A stretch of 64,000 nt of DNA, from contig NW_023501099.1 of the NCBI RefSeq assembly GCF_014066305.1, forward strand, positions 248,001-312,000, read 5' to 3'. The DNA comes from Letharia columbiana. Lineage: Eukaryota; Ascomycota; Lecanoromycetes; Lecanorales; Parmeliaceae. Both the position numbers and the translations under genes were made by a program. Below the pieces are notes generated by a model. It saw only the letters and a list, made by a program, of their open reading frames with translations. It was not told the DNA's origin and made no database searches. This document shows positions 37,189-49,289 of the stretch, in pieces; within the stretch, counting starts at the first letter, position 1, and the number at the start of each line of letters is the position of its first letter.

Positions 37189-38050
37189 ATGGTTTCCGTA
37201 AACAGTATCATAGACGATGTCGCCGCTGCGGCAGAGGCTGATGCTGGAGGATGTGACCCCGAGGCTCATGCGAGACTGCTACAAAGCATCCAGAATTCGA
37301 CCCTGGCTTCCGAGAAGCCTTTAGAAACCGCCAAGAGAATATTGTACCAAGTGAGCAAGTTCCACGATGATTACAGATACCAGAAGCAAATGATGCTGAT
37401 ATAATTCCTAATCTGCCAACCGCAGCCACCTATCAACCTTGCCATGCGTGTAGCCGTCGAGTTGCCGTTGTTCGAGGCCGTGTGTGCTACTGACGGTGAC
37501 TCGATCACCGCTCGAGAGATAGCCAAATCCCAAGACGTTTAAGAGGACCTTGTCGGTACGTTGGCGCCGCTTCGACATAAAAAGAGGGAACGTATGCCGA
37601 TAAAATGCAGTTTGTATAATGCGCGCCCTCACGGCAGTGGGTGTCTGCGACGAGCCGGCCTTTGTAATTACTCGCCCAATGATGTCACCAGAGAATTCAC
37701 ATCAGGAGGGCTTGTGGATGGGGTGAAGTGCCTCTCTGTACCACCTGGCGCAATTTCTGGACCGAGATTGCTGACGATGTGAGTTCAGCTATGATACTGT
37801 CATGCCAGCCGCCGCCAGTACAGTCGAATATCTCAAACGTACCGGGCCCCGCGTCCCCAAACCCCCAGAAGAGACTGCTTTCGCCTACGCCGAGAAAGCA
37901 ACCCCGTTCGAGTGGACGAAGAAAGCTCCAGAGCAGCGGAAATACTTTGACAGTTTCGTGACAGGACGCCGCAAAGAAATTCAAAAACCTAAAAAGGGGC
38001 CCGGTAGCCCTGAGATGCGACCAAAAGAATGCTATTTTGCGCCATTTTGA
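37189..38050 (+). pseudogene. Decayed SAM-dependent O-methyltransferase, N-terminal part only
   Basis: The dimerisation domain of fungal natural-product O-methyltransferases is visible: a helical start (IIDDVAAAAEADAGG), then PPINLAMRVAVELPLFEAV with SITAREIAKSQ, then IMRALTAVGVCDEP, NYSPNDVTREF, LYHLAQFLDRDC, and TPFEWTKKAPEQRKYFDSFV. An in-frame TAA at 37540-37542 follows AKSQDV, a frameshift lies at about 37665 between PAFV and NYSP, and another near 37735. Intron-like signals (GTGAGC...ACCGCAG; GTACGT...TGCAG; GTGAGT...GCCAG) survive. The frame ends at 38050 before the SAM-binding domain, so it is also truncated. No other pathway genes adjoin it. Confidence 0.75.
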
Positions 38051-38347
38051 ATATAATTCTTGAAGGATTGAGTAGAGGAGACCTTGAAATTCGCTTAAGG
38101 ATGTACACTTTTTCTTCAACTTTCGGTGGCTGACTACCTAGATTGGCAAGCATTTCTGTGGGTATTCACTTGAGTAGTTTGAGAGATGGCAATATTGGAG
38201 ATGGGTCGAACAGTGAGCATGGCGGCAGTGTTGTTTCTATGTCGCGAAAGACGACTAGTCTAGATTGCGGGCAACAGAATCATCAGAGCTGGAATTTCTC
38301 CCGTCCTTCTTCAAAGGAGCCGTCTCTCTATGTTGCTCTTGCGTTCA

Positions 38348-39946
38348 TCATTGTAAACGGGTCTCTTCATTAAATATTCGAACGTTCGCATCGAAGCACC
38401 ACACACCAAACCCATGCGCAAAGACGCTGATGAGGAATATCTCATCGCCGAGAAGAAATGGGTTCGGCTCGTACTCTTCGTAGGGTCGTAGATCAAACTT
38501 CTGATTCTTGATAGAAAAGCCCATTTCGGCTTCGCTACAAGTCGAGTTTTGAAGATCGATGACCCGCAAGACAGGTATGTCAGGGTCAGAGTTCAGAATG
38601 TATGCAGCGTGCTTCCAGTAGAACAAAGGAGATGTTAGTTGGGGTTTCGTGATGCGAAGACACGTGATTTCCTGCGTGCGATATTCTAGTCGATCTTCTC
38701 GGAAGTTGTAGGAGATAGGCACCAGTTCGGAAAAGTTGTCACATTCACGCTGACGCTTGGAAAATGACCAGATCACAGCTTGTCCATTGGCTTCCTTAGG
38801 TACGAAATCGTCAGAGCAAGCATGACAGTCTTGTATGCCAGGGACTTCGAGGACACCTTGAGTCAAGACATCTCCATCGAGGCTGGTACGCATGTAGTGG
38901 AAGTGCGTTGCCTTGTCGTGTTGGTGATCAGGAATGTAGACTCCCTCAAACAAAAGCAGGGACTCTCCTGTGTTGTTTAACATATTTTTAAAATCGAACG
39001 TATACCCGCGTTTTTTGGGAGGTAACGCCACGCAAAAAGAGGATGTCCTCTGATCTTTCAATGTCCAAGTGGTAACTTCAACGCGAAAGCTCGCTTCAAC
39101 AATGGTCGGTTCCCAAAGCTTCGTCACAATAACCAAAGTCTCGCCCGAAACGGCAATCTCTTGTCCTTTGTTGGATGGCAGCCTCAAACAATATCCGTCT
39201 CCTGCCCTAAACTTCCACACATGGCACCTGCCTGAACCCAAAGCCGCGATCATCGAGGAAGACACGGCTATGGCGTTTACTCTAGTTCTGGCCTCTGGCA
39301 AGAACGACCACTCCTGCCCTGTCCTGAGGTCCAATGATTTGACAAAGCCGGAATCTGTAGTGTCTGCCCAGGCCATGATACCATCTGCATAGGCCACAAG
39401 ATCGGCCACGGTTCTGGGGTCCGAATTGTCTGGAAAGCAGTTCAACTTGTGGCTCGCGTAAGTGAAGGCGTGTCCAGTACGGTAAGCGTCGATGTGCTCT
39501 GCCTTGAGACAGAGTATGGAGCTTTCAGAGAGGCCATCAGGAATATGCAAAGCTGTGTCGGCAGCAGGCGCGGGGAACCAATCTCGGAGTAAGTAGTGCA
39601 CTGTTTGAGGTGATGATAGAATCTGCTTCCACTTAGAGGATACTCTTCGAGCTTGGAATGCCTGATAAAGAGGCAGATACTGCAAAATGACCTGACTGAG
39701 TTCGGGAGGAAGCTCCGCAATGATGTCGCAGCGTAAATCCACCTCCTCGAGTGTAATGCGTAGTTCTCGAATCTGTTGGTGCGTTAGGATCTTGACTAAG
39801 GCCTTGAGTCTATGGCCTTAATCAGCACATATGGCAATGCGCTGACATCTAAGGTACACTGACGCTCTTCGCTGAAGCGCGTTGGCATTCAACGCTTGAA
39901 ACCGGGCAACGAGAGCTTGACAACCATCCTGGCTTGAATCTTCCAT
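38348..39946 (-). CDS. F-box protein with C-terminal repeat domain (intact family member)
   Basis: Exons 39946-39860 and 39802-38348 with a 57-bp intron (branch TGCTGATTA) give 513 aa from the ATG of MEDSSQDG. The F-box is at about residues 55-100: ELPPELSQVILQYLPL, QARRVSSKWKQILSS. Such proteins link substrates to SCF ubiquitin ligases through SKP1. After it come HIPDGLSES, LKAEHIDAYRTG, and propeller-like stretches (VADLVAYADGIMAW, VNAIAVSSSMIAALG) ending LGDEIFLISVFAHGFGVWCF. Three degraded relatives occur nearby (40560-41360, 48854-49078, 49290-50475), so this is a locally expanded family. Substrate unknown. Confidence 0.88.
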
Positions 39947-40559
39947 TTCCACAATCAACAAGCTTGAGTCTGCAGGATCCAAGACTGCCGATGGCTTGTT
40001 GATATTGGCAGGCTGGGAATTCACAATCTAGCCACGGCGTGAATGAGTGTACGTGTTGAGGGCGGAGTGAGAACGCTCTGAAAGTATGTTGTATGGTGCC
40101 TGCAAACCGGTACGTAAAGCTTGAATACTTGATGAAAACTCTTTAAAGTTCGCCATCGAGGGACGAATAAGTTGGTCCAAGACCAAGAGTTGAATTTGGC
40201 ATGAACGTGAAGGATGGGAAATGGAGGAAAGATACAATACGGCAACGGTGATAGATTACGTGTACGGCTAGTGTAGCGCTACCGGTATTACACGGGTTTA
40301 CGTCTTTGATCACTGTTAGACGAAGGTTCTCAAAGCACTGACAGTGCGTATCTCCATATCTGCGTCTACGGCATGAGCATTTGCTCACGACATGGCTGCT
40401 TTGGCAAACCGATCGGAAGGCGTTGTATTGATTATGATGGCAGAAGAAAAGAATTAATACTTCGATCTGTGGAAAAAGCAAAGTTCATGAGTACCGCTTT
40501 GGTCTTCGAGGACGAGAGAGTGTCAATAGTCGTCTGGATGTTGAAGAGGTGGTCTCTAC
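39947..40559. other. Intergenic between divergent F-box copies
   Basis: Upstream DNA of the intact F-box gene. Nothing coding is defensible; the degraded plus-strand copy may begin within the last 200 bp but I cannot align it there. Confidence 0.4.
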
Positions 40560-41360
40560 TTGTACGCAAGCGACCACGTCTCATCTCTGCAGATTCTGCC
40601 GTTAGTCCCCTCTTCTCCGTATCAAGATTTAATATCTAGCCACTTATTCGTCCTAGCTGGTTGTCAGCACCCTGTGCGTTTATCGAGAGTTGCATATCTT
40701 GCTGGCGAGAACACCACTTGCAAGGAGGTCTCGCCATCCGGCGTGAGACCATTTGCTAAGATATGAGCCCCTTACAAGCGGCCCTTTGATGTACGTGAAA
40801 GAATGTCTGAGTTGCTAAACCACGGTTTCATGGCTAGAGGCTTGAAAATCTCTGGCGAGGATCATATCTGCGTGACACTGTGGTCATACATTCGCCATCT
40901 ACCATCACCTCTGAGAGATATTCCCAATACCTGGCTCTTGCTCCGCGTCATTTTCTCCTCTGCGGAAGATCGCCTGGAATTAAAAGAGTAGACGATGGAC
41001 CACACGGGCGGGACACCGCCTGGGACAGCTGATGACATGATCCGGTGGAAAGACGTAGCGTACACGGATAATCATCTGGACGAGCAAGGGCAGCCCGAGG
41101 TAATGGATCTGAGAGAATCGTTATGCAAGGCAGCTGAGATGAGCTTGCCGACACTGCCAGAATCATATGATATCTCACCATCTTCAGATGAAGTACTCGA
41201 GGATTTATTCCTTATAAGGGATGAGATCTTCTTGATTAGCATACAAGGAGATGCTTGCGTGGTTCGGAGCTTCGATAAACTCGTCAACATTCACTTGGTC
41301 GCGCCGTTCTCCCATAAGCGACTTAATCACAAGCTGGATCCCTTGGGTACAATCCTATAA
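40560..41360 (+). pseudogene. Degraded F-box-family gene, C-terminal part (copy B)
   Basis: Plus-strand segments resemble the C-terminal half of the intact F-box gene at 38348-39946: EDHICVTLWSY, EDRLELKE, WKDVAYTDNHLDE, VMDLRESLCKAAEM and IRDEIFLISIQGDACVV correspond in order to QAVIWSFSK, EDRLEYRT, WKHAAYILNSD, VIDLQNSTCSEAEM and LGDEIFLISVFAHGFGV. A TAG at 40989-40991 interrupts the frame after RLELKE, and the upstream part is in other frames. The F-box itself was not found. Opposite orientation to the intact copy. Confidence 0.65.
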
Positions 41361-42084
41361 TGCGGAAGAACAACTAGCGCTGTCTGCAAAGGTAAAGCCT
41401 GAAAACATTTTCGGAAGGATATATGGCAAGGGTGCAGCAATCAGACAGCTCACGCAAGATTATTAATGGGGCCTGGGTTTCGGGAGGCTTGCTGCTATGG
41501 TCGTTGTAGCGAACCGTGGAGCGATATCAACATGGTTCACTGTTCACTCTCGCGTACTCTGCGGCATGCTTTGACTCCTTTGCTCAAACTTTTGATTGCT
41601 CTTTGGCAAAAGGTTTGGCATTTCACACTTGCCAGTTTGATGAATGAAGGCTGGTAGAAACGAGGATCTCAGGAAAGAAACGCACCTAGCCAGTCGGCTT
41701 TGTAGTGACGACAAATAGGAATGACTAGTCTGCGGAGATCTACCCCGACAAGAGAGGACCTGGTACAAAATCAAAGTCGAGCTTTTCAACCCACATCGGC
41801 TGCAGGGCGTGGCGACTAGCTGAATGTCTGGCAAGCTGTCTAATGTCCATAGTCTTGGGGACTCTCATAGTTCAAACCAAATGGATATATAGCTGTCTCA
41901 GTTTTCTGTCTAATGAAGAGCGAATGAAATGCTCTATGCACGAATAGCAGGGAGAACTGCGGGGATGTCTCAGCTAACGGCTAGCAACATAGTTCTGAAC
42001 AAAGGCGACCATTCCAGGCAGCAGTAGCAAACATAGCTCCCAACAGGAACCCTTAAGGCGCTGGATGCCGCAATACCAGTCTTC
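41361..42084. other. Intergenic
   Basis: Short unrecognised frames; upstream region of the AAA+ gene. Confidence 0.5.
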
Positions 42085-43963
42085 ATGGACCATAACGATT
42101 CACAACAGGGATCTTCGCCTCCATTTGTGAACGCGGCACAAGCTGCACAACGGAGACTTCGTAACGTGGACAGCGTAAACCGTCGTACCAGAGAAGCCAA
42201 GATGGTGTCTAGGTCAGTCTCCAAAATGGTCTCATCCGACCCTTTCCTGATGAGGTGTGAAATCTAGCGCTCTACCACTCTTCTTGCCAGATATCAAATT
42301 CAATGGAAAGCTCTCATGCTGCAAAGAATACGAAAAGGAGGGACTCCTCGACCACCAGAGAGGTCGCCATTCCTTTTCGTGGAATAGACTGGCATGGGCA
42401 ATTCAGAAGCATGTGGATCCGAAATGCATCGAACGTTATCTTGGGAGCTACGATCAGTCTGTGATGCAGAATGAGCTCCTGGATTCGACTTCACCAGCCT
42501 CAGAGGATGGGAATATGTTCCCAATACTGTACTTTGCTGCAGAGCGAAACTCTCGAGAAATTGTGAACATGTTGTGCTATAGAGGCGCAAATATAGGTGC
42601 CAGGGCCCAACCATCGGGATTGCCTCTATTGGCATATACGATCATGAGCGCCGAGTACAATCTCTCGGACACGACAGACACCGTTGTCGCTTTGCTATCG
42701 ATGGGTGCAATACCCAACGACATACCTCGGGATATGTGGTGTGACTACGTTGCGCGTCCAAAGAATGCGGATCCTAAGGATTCGCTAGCTAAGAATGTTG
42801 GTGAAGAGTGGTGTACAGCAGAGATACGGGATGCGCTTTGTAGGACCCTCAACCTCATGCAGCGATACTTTCTCTGGAAAGCCGAGCGTACTGAGCGGCC
42901 AACGAGTAGGAAGAAGCAGGTTGCGCATGCCCACAACATGATGCCACTTTTCGAGCTTCCCTACCGCATCATAGGGCAAACAACAGCGACTAAGCAGGTC
43001 GAAGAAGCCGTTGCCAGTCGTCTCTTATACAGCACCACGCAACCGCTCGTCTTGCTCTTCACGGGTCCTAGTGGTCATGGGAAGACCGAGCTAGCCAGTA
43101 GCCTCGGTCATCTCTTATCGCTTCCGATCCTGACGGTAGACTGCTCTGTATTGCACCATAGTACCGATTTATTGGGCATGCATGCCGGTTATGAGGGATG
43201 GCAACAGGGTTCCCCACTCAGCGCTCACCTTGCGCAACATGCTGGTGCAAGAAACGTAATCTTCCTAGACGAATTTGACAAGACCACAGAAGATGTACGC
43301 CAATCACTGCTTCTGCTATTTGAGGGCAAATACACTGATCGCCGCAACAACAAGTCGCTGGATTGCTCAAAGAGTATCTGGGTCCTAGCGGTAAACTTGG
43401 GCGTGCCAGCCATGATCAAGTTCTGGGATGACCATCTCAAGGACAGAAGCCAAGGACAGCAGGACAAAGCTCCTTTCAAAGAACTGAATGGGTTATTGAG
43501 GCAGATTGTCAAGAGAGAGTTCGGATCGCCTTTGGCCAGAAGGTTGACAGATATTGTGCCGTTTCTACCGTTCAATGAGGGTGAGCAGGCGGTCGCCACC
43601 TACAAATTCATGCGCACTCTTTGGCAAGAAGTTCGCAAGCCTATAAACGTCGAGTCAAACGACCTCCTACGAAACATCTTTCTCGATTTCGTCGATGATG
43701 GACAAATTGCCAAACACCTTGCGGCAGAACATTACGATCCACAGGAAGGCGCCAGCCAGCTCCACAACGCCGTGGGCCGTGAGATACGTGGGCGGCTTAC
43801 AAGAGCGTGGTACCGAGGGAAGGGAATTATTGTCAATGAGACGATTGAGCAGCCACTGGCGAAGTACGACGTCAGCGTGGTTACCACATCCAAGGACGAC
43901 AACGAAGTTGCTGTGAGATGCGTAGGCACTTGCAGGCTTCAGCTTCGGCCCGAGGTATTATAA
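42085..43963 (+). CDS. Ankyrin-like plus AAA+ (ClpB/HSP100 type) ATPase
   Basis: Exons 42085-42212 and 42268-43963 with a 55-bp intron (branch CCTGATGA) give 607 aa. The N-terminal third has an ankyrin-like pair (PILYFAAERNSREIVNML; a second around TDTVVALLSMGAIPND). The C-terminal part is a single AAA+ module of the ClpA/ClpB second-domain type: Walker A GPSGHGKTELA at about residue 308, a pore-loop region HAGYEGW, Walker B VIFLDEFDKT at about 372, sensor/Arg-finger region SPLARRLTDIVPFLPF, and a small C-terminal domain. Ankyrin plus one AAA+ ring domain matches the layout of mitochondrial CLPB/SKD3-type disaggregases, but no targeting peptide is seen and the second AAA+ domain of yeast Hsp104 is absent. 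It may be a fungal lineage-specific ATPase. Frame is intact, among several pseudogenes. Confidence 0.88.
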
Positions 43964-45309
43964 CCATGGGAGTCTGCCTGCAGGGTTAGATGTTCTGCAG
44001 GAGTGGATGCTAAATGGGGATCTGAGATAAGCTTGGCAACTGGTGATAGACTGGAGTCAGAGAACATAGACATATCATGCAAATGGGAAAGCCCATGGCT
44101 AGTTTCCCATCGCAATGTAATTGCTAAAAGGATCGCTGGAGTTCTCTCTCTGCATTCACCTTATCCTCATAGTGTTGGTCCTTGGTCTAGGCCACATCGA
44201 ACGTGTAGATCCAAGTTCTTGTCCCCATTGAGTCAACCATTCTTGTACCAATCGATCTGCTCACGGTTCTTCGCCTTAAACGCAAACCGGCGGACGCAGG
44301 CCCTCCATTGTGATGGTTGAAAGATTGGTACAGGCCCTCGCGCTGTCACACCGCTACGCACTAGGAATTTCATGGTATGCTCATCTTAGGAACTAGAATT
44401 GGAGAATGGGGCGGGGTCATCACCGTGCACACTGATGGTACCTTCTCATACTGGTACAGACTTCGACAGCACGTGAGAGGTTGAAAGGAAAAAATCCGAT
44501 GGAAGCAGCTATTGATGAGGTCCGAGGTTCAACCGAGCAGTCTTGGCACTGATCCTTTGGGTCATCTTTCCTTTCGTCTTGTCTTTTTTACAACATTATC
44601 TCTGTTTCCGTCCGGACAAGATATCAATGTGTTGAGAGTCATTTGCGCCCAACTGCTTTCGCCGCATTTGGACCCACATTACGATGCGAGGGGCTCCATT
44701 CACTTTTCATTGGGGATCCACCCGCAATGGTTTAGTGGTAGCAGGTAGGAAAAATAAGTCGCAGCGAGATGTTTCAAAGGAGCCCGGCAACTCGAAAGAT
44801 AGAATACTGTGAACAGTGTCGCTGGAAAGCCTTCAACAGTCCTTGGAGCGCATCTGATTGAGGCTCTAGTGGACTTGGTCAGCAGAGGATTCGCCCATTC
44901 ATTCCCACATGATTGCCAAGCTCAATTCTCGCAATCTCGATGTCTACTGTTGTACACCGTCGATCCTTCGCGCCTGAAACGAATCGTCGAAACTTCAGCT
45001 TGGCGAGTTATACTCCGACGGAAATGGTCGCCAGCAAAGGGCTGCAGTCCTCCCTACGAGTATCTCACGTGCATGTTCCCCGCAGTGTGTGTGTATGCGC
45101 GTCTGTCAATTTCGTGGGGGTCTGTCCCTGCATACGCGGTCCCGTTCAAGCGCATAGTATCTAGAATCTGACGATCATAGAAGCGATTTCTCTTCCGTTG
45201 ATATAAGCAACAAGGTTGACCGCGATGGTCTCTGTCTACGCTGTAAATCCAATGCCGAGGAGTCTCTTCAAATCTCATCGAGCGGAACAGGATGTTCAAG
45301 AAGGCTTTC
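43964..45309. other. Gene-poor interval
   Basis: No gene supported in 1.3 kb. Frames of 105 and 120 codons (44003-44320, 44809-45171) have no recognisable content. A tRNA-like A-box at 44721-44745 is discussed among the rejected items. Confidence 0.5.
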
Positions 45310-45909
45310 ATGGCGCATTTCTTTCTCGTTGGGTGGCTCAGTTCCCTCATAGCAGCATTGCCAGCAACAAAACCACCAAGCAAAGCTCTCTCAGAAGGCA
45401 TCACACTGCGATTGAAGTCTCAAACTCTCACATACAATGATTGAACGCCTGGATGCTGACAAAATCCCAGCAACACCCACCTCGACCCCCTGAACGCCTC
45501 CCAAATAATCCATTACAGCATCCCGCAAACCCAAATCGTCATCGTCATCGTCACCGGGAGTCCCATCGACGCCCCCCCCATGCGCAACACTCTAGAAGCA
45601 TGTCTTTCGGCCGCGCATGCCGCCATGTTCAAACATGGTGACGTCTACATGTTTCCGGACCCATACGTATTCACGACGCTCCCTACACTGTACACTGGAC
45701 TTGAAATAAGGGCGTACTCGACAATGGTACCAGGGCTAAAATGGATCGATCTTGCCAATATGCTTGTAGGGGTCGAGCATGTTATGTGGCAGCGGGCACT
45801 TTACAAAGAGGCGCATGTTAAAATGTTCGACGAGCCTAGTGGTTTGGAGATGGGAGTAGCGGATCTGTATAGATCTCCTGCAATTACTTTGGCAAGTGTT
45901 GCTGATTAA
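45310..45909 (+). CDS. Small secreted protein, family member 2 (SSP2)
   Basis: Exons 45310-45416 and 45471-45909 with a 54-bp phase-2 intron (weak donor GTCTCA, acceptor ATCCCAG) give 181 aa. The start MAHFFLVGWLSSLIAALPA is a clear signal peptide. The mature part holds NASQIIHYSIPQT, a hydrophobic strand IVIVIVTG, SPID, RNTLEAC, KHGDVYMFPDPY and a C-terminal WQRALYKEAHVKMFDE. Order and spacing of the SIP-T, PID, R-T and HGD motifs and the intron position match SSP1 at 34050, about 11 kb away. Only one or two Cys, so not a typical disulfide-knot effector. Function unknown. Confidence 0.72.
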
Positions 45910-46564
45910 TCATGATGGATCGTTGGCGTTTTTTGAATGAGGCTACCTCAAGCGGAGCATCCTAATTTCTTTTACACTTCCGGAAGGGTACGTCAAGGAA
46001 ACCTTGGCGGAGTCTTTGACTGGGAAAGTCATCACTGAGCACCCCTTTTCTGCTCCAGCGGCTTATCAATGAACAGCCTCTCACACGTTCATTTTGATCT
46101 TTGACGAATCTACAACCGATCCGCTGCTATCGGCTTCAAAGGTCGTTGTGCGGAATTCGCGCTTGCCTTCTTTTTAGGGGGGATGAGGCAGATAGCCAAA
46201 AAGGTTGGCAGAGGTCAAAGACGTTGATGCTGAGGCTTAAATGTTGTCGATTCATGAAATGCACGTGCGACTGGACTGGATCTGTCACGTTTATAAACAC
46301 GATGGTATGCTTGCTCAGGGCCATCAGATGCTTTGCCTAATGTTGCTCTCGAGAAAGTGGTAGTGTTTCAACGACTTCGTTTTGACATTCATTCTCAACA
46401 AGGTCAATACACGTCTCTAATGGAAAGCAACTTTCATGCTCTGACAATCATGTTTGGCTTACTGCTCAATACGATAGCAAATACCCCCTTGATCGGAAGC
46501 CTGCCTGAACTAGCCAGCAATATCAATGTCTTGCCTCCTCTGCTCTTGCCATCTCAAGCAAACC
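45910..46564. other. Intergenic between convergent genes
   Basis: Only short unrecognised frames; 3' flanks of SSP2 and the oxidase gene. Confidence 0.5.
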
Positions 46565-48069
46565 TCATAATCTCTTCAGTATCCCATCAGCATTGATTCT
46601 TGCCAAGCAAGTCTTGTTAATGTCTTTAACAGTCCTGCAGCCTGTCAATTGCATACATCGGCGGAATTCATTATGCATAGTCTCAAGCATAAGATCCACC
46701 CCCGCTTCCCCGTCGTACTACATCACCATTGACACATCAGCCGACTTCCAGGGTTGCATGCCACTCCCAGTATCATGCCAGTGGGGGAAGATACTCACCG
46801 CGAGGCCCCATATTGCAGGTCTTCCCACCCAACAGCAATTTGCTCCGAGCGCCAATGCCTTGAAGATATCCGTTCCAGACCTGAATCCTCCGTCTACGTG
46901 CACGGCAATCCTGCCATTCGCCGCTTCCACGCACTCTGGCAAGGCATCTAAAGTGGGCATCACACCATCGAGCTGCCTTCCGCCATGATTACTTACGATG
47001 ATCCCATCGCACCCGTGCTCCACCGCCAACTCCGTATCTTCAGCGGTCAGCACGCCTTTGATCCAAATCTGCATCTTCGTCCTCGCTTTCAACCACGGAA
47101 TATCCCTTGCCCAGCTGTGCGAGTCGTCGTTGAAGGCTACGAAGCCCGAGTCGTGAGTTCGCGATCGGACTTCCTCGGAAGTCCACTCGATGACCGGAAA
47201 TTCAAGTCCCTCGGGTGTTCTGAAGTCATTCCTCCACTCATTATAACGGACACCCAAAACAGGCGAATCGGCAGTAAGGAATATAGCCTTGCAACCCGCC
47301 GCTTCTGCTTTTCTAATTATCCGTTCTTCGAGCTCACGGTCGCGCATCGTGTACAATTGTACTGCATGGTCTATGGACCCGATCTCCGCCGCGGCAGACC
47401 TCACATCTTCGATGCTATGGTTTGAGAATGACGATATGGCCATGTTAACCCCTTTTCTCGCACATGCTTTGCTGGTTCCTAGCTCGCCGTCCGGGTGAGC
47501 CATTGCCTGCAGACCTGCTGGGGAAACTGAGAGCGGGAATGAGATGGAGCGGCCAAAGGCGGTAGTGGAAGTGTCGACGCCGGACACATCGACCAGCACC
47601 CTTGGCCTCAAGCGGTATTTAGAGAAGGCGGTTGAGTTCTCGTGGATAGTGACTTGGTCCGTCGAGCCGGAGTTGTAGAATTCTGAAATCACAAGAACGG
47701 TCAATGCGTGTATCATGCGCGGAACGAAAGCAAGCAGTCATCGCAAATTTCAATGTCTCTTTTGTCGGAGCAGAGGATCTAGTCGGCATATCAATGATGC
47801 AGAATGTTGGTCTCCTCCTCTCTTTCCCGTCCACGTGATCGATTTCAAGAACACATTCCCAATGTCCTCATGCAATCGCAAGCATAAGACAGGTCGACTG
47901 GATACCACGACAGCGCCACAAAAATCGAGCATAGTAGAGTAGGGATTTCACATTTACCTCTCGCAGTCTTTCCCAGTTTCGTAGAAGCCGCCTTCTCCAG
48001 GTCCGCAATGCTAAGGATCTTCTCATCGGGATCCGATGTCGGAACAGGAACAGGAGCGCCGCCGGCCAT
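46565..48069 (-). CDS. FMN-dependent 2-hydroxy-acid oxidase/dehydrogenase
   Basis: Exons 48069-47958, 47682-46799 and 46717-46565 (introns 275 and 81 bp) give 382 aa. This TIM-barrel flavoprotein oxidises L-2-hydroxy acids such as lactate or glycolate to 2-oxo acids. Visible are YRLRPRVLVDVSGVD near the N terminus, FPLSVSPAGLQAMAHPDGE (FMN contact), QLYTMRDR, the active-site His in IIVSNHGGRQLDG at about residue 260, and the FMN phosphate site VDGGFRSGTDIFKALALGA. The last exon ends KDINKTCLARINADG, as in the family. There is no obvious cytochrome b2 heme domain or targeting peptide, so it resembles oxidase-type rather than L-lactate cytochrome c reductase. It starts at an ATG giving MAGGAPVPVPTSD. 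Confidence 0.93.
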
Positions 48070-48853
48070 CGCGATTGATACGGTGTAAATGGAGCAATGT
48101 CAATGTCTCGCAATAACATGCAGAGTGAAGGGTAGGACTCTGAAGTATTCACTATATGCGAATTCGATAAGCCTCATACGGAGGAGAATCTGACGCTAAT
48201 GCCTATCTAGGAAGGTCCTAGGCCGTTAGACGGAGGCCGGACACAAACGCGGGGCCGCCTTGGAAAACATCTGGGCCGTCTCTCTAGTGTTTGCAAAATC
48301 TGGTGTGTTACCGAAGCAGTGAGGAGGAAATCGCGCTCGCACACCAAGCTCCGCAGTCGCTGTACTCGTAACAACAGCCCTCGCTCCGACCTCCGCATTT
48401 GGCTCGGAGAGGCGACACCTTCGCGTCTTGCGATAGAAGTCGATAAGACATGCCGATTTCTGCTTCTATGTGACCTACTGTCGTTTGTTAGACATTGAAT
48501 TCATGATCACGGTGAAGATAGCAAGTTGGAAGGCACTACAATAACAGTGCCATGCAGAAAGTAACCCATCTTAGTGAGATGTGCGTTCATTCAAGAATTT
48601 CCGAAGTCTCAATCTACATTGAGATTGTTGGCTGATACATAATGACCCTATGTCAAGAACCTATCTAGTGAGGATTGCCGGTGTAAGTCTGCCAGTGTTG
48701 TTAATGTTAGCGTACAGTCCCTCAGCATCTCATGCATTCCTGCAGTCTATCGTCGACCATGGCCTTGTCACTCTCCAAGCGCCATGCAGCCTTCACCTTC
48801 TTCCTGCCTAAAGATACGTGCGATCGCCTTTGCGTCTTGAACTTGCTGCCCCT
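48070..48853. other. Intergenic
   Basis: Upstream of the oxidase gene; no gene supported. Confidence 0.5.
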
Positions 48854-49078
48854 CTAAGCGCTTCTGCATCTTGTCCTGGCGATGCTGTGCGTAAACTGGT
48901 GTTCGTTTTCAATGATAGTACCTCTGTTGAAGCACCAAAACAGGAAGCCACGGTTGCAAACGTTGACCAGGAAGTTCTCATCATCCAAGAAAGAAGACCT
49001 ACCAACTTCTCCTTGGTCATGGTTACTCCCCGCCAGTCCGACGCGTTGGTCGACTCTCGAATCGTCCTCGGTACCCAT
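48854..49078 (-). pseudogene. F-box-family C-terminal fragment (copy D)
   Basis: A minus-strand stretch reads SFLDDENFLVNVCNRGFLFW then CFNRGTIIENE, which matches the last conserved block of the intact F-box protein (FLLGDEIFLISVFAHGFGVW, CFDANVRIFNEE). No other part of the gene is found adjacent to it in frame. It is either the tail of a largely deleted copy or a tandem duplicate of the tail of copy C. Confidence 0.5.
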
Positions 49079-49289
49079 AGTAGCAGCAAAGTCGATATCG
49101 TGGTTCGGGTTAGGCGCTTTCTGATCCTCAAGACCAAATCCAAAAACATGAGGGTAATACCGTCATTTGGCTACTGCTAGAGGGCTATGGACTCACGTGG
49201 TGCCTGGTGGTACTGAGTCTGCTGTGTTATCGTTGTTTCCCCTCGTGTACAGCACAAGCAGCCAGAAAATTAAGCAGTCAGTCATTGCC

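Noticed and set aside
44721..44745. tRNA A-box-like GGTTTAGTGGTAGCA
   Set aside because: No B-box (GTTC) and no acceptor complement downstream; at most a tRNA-derived fragment or chance.
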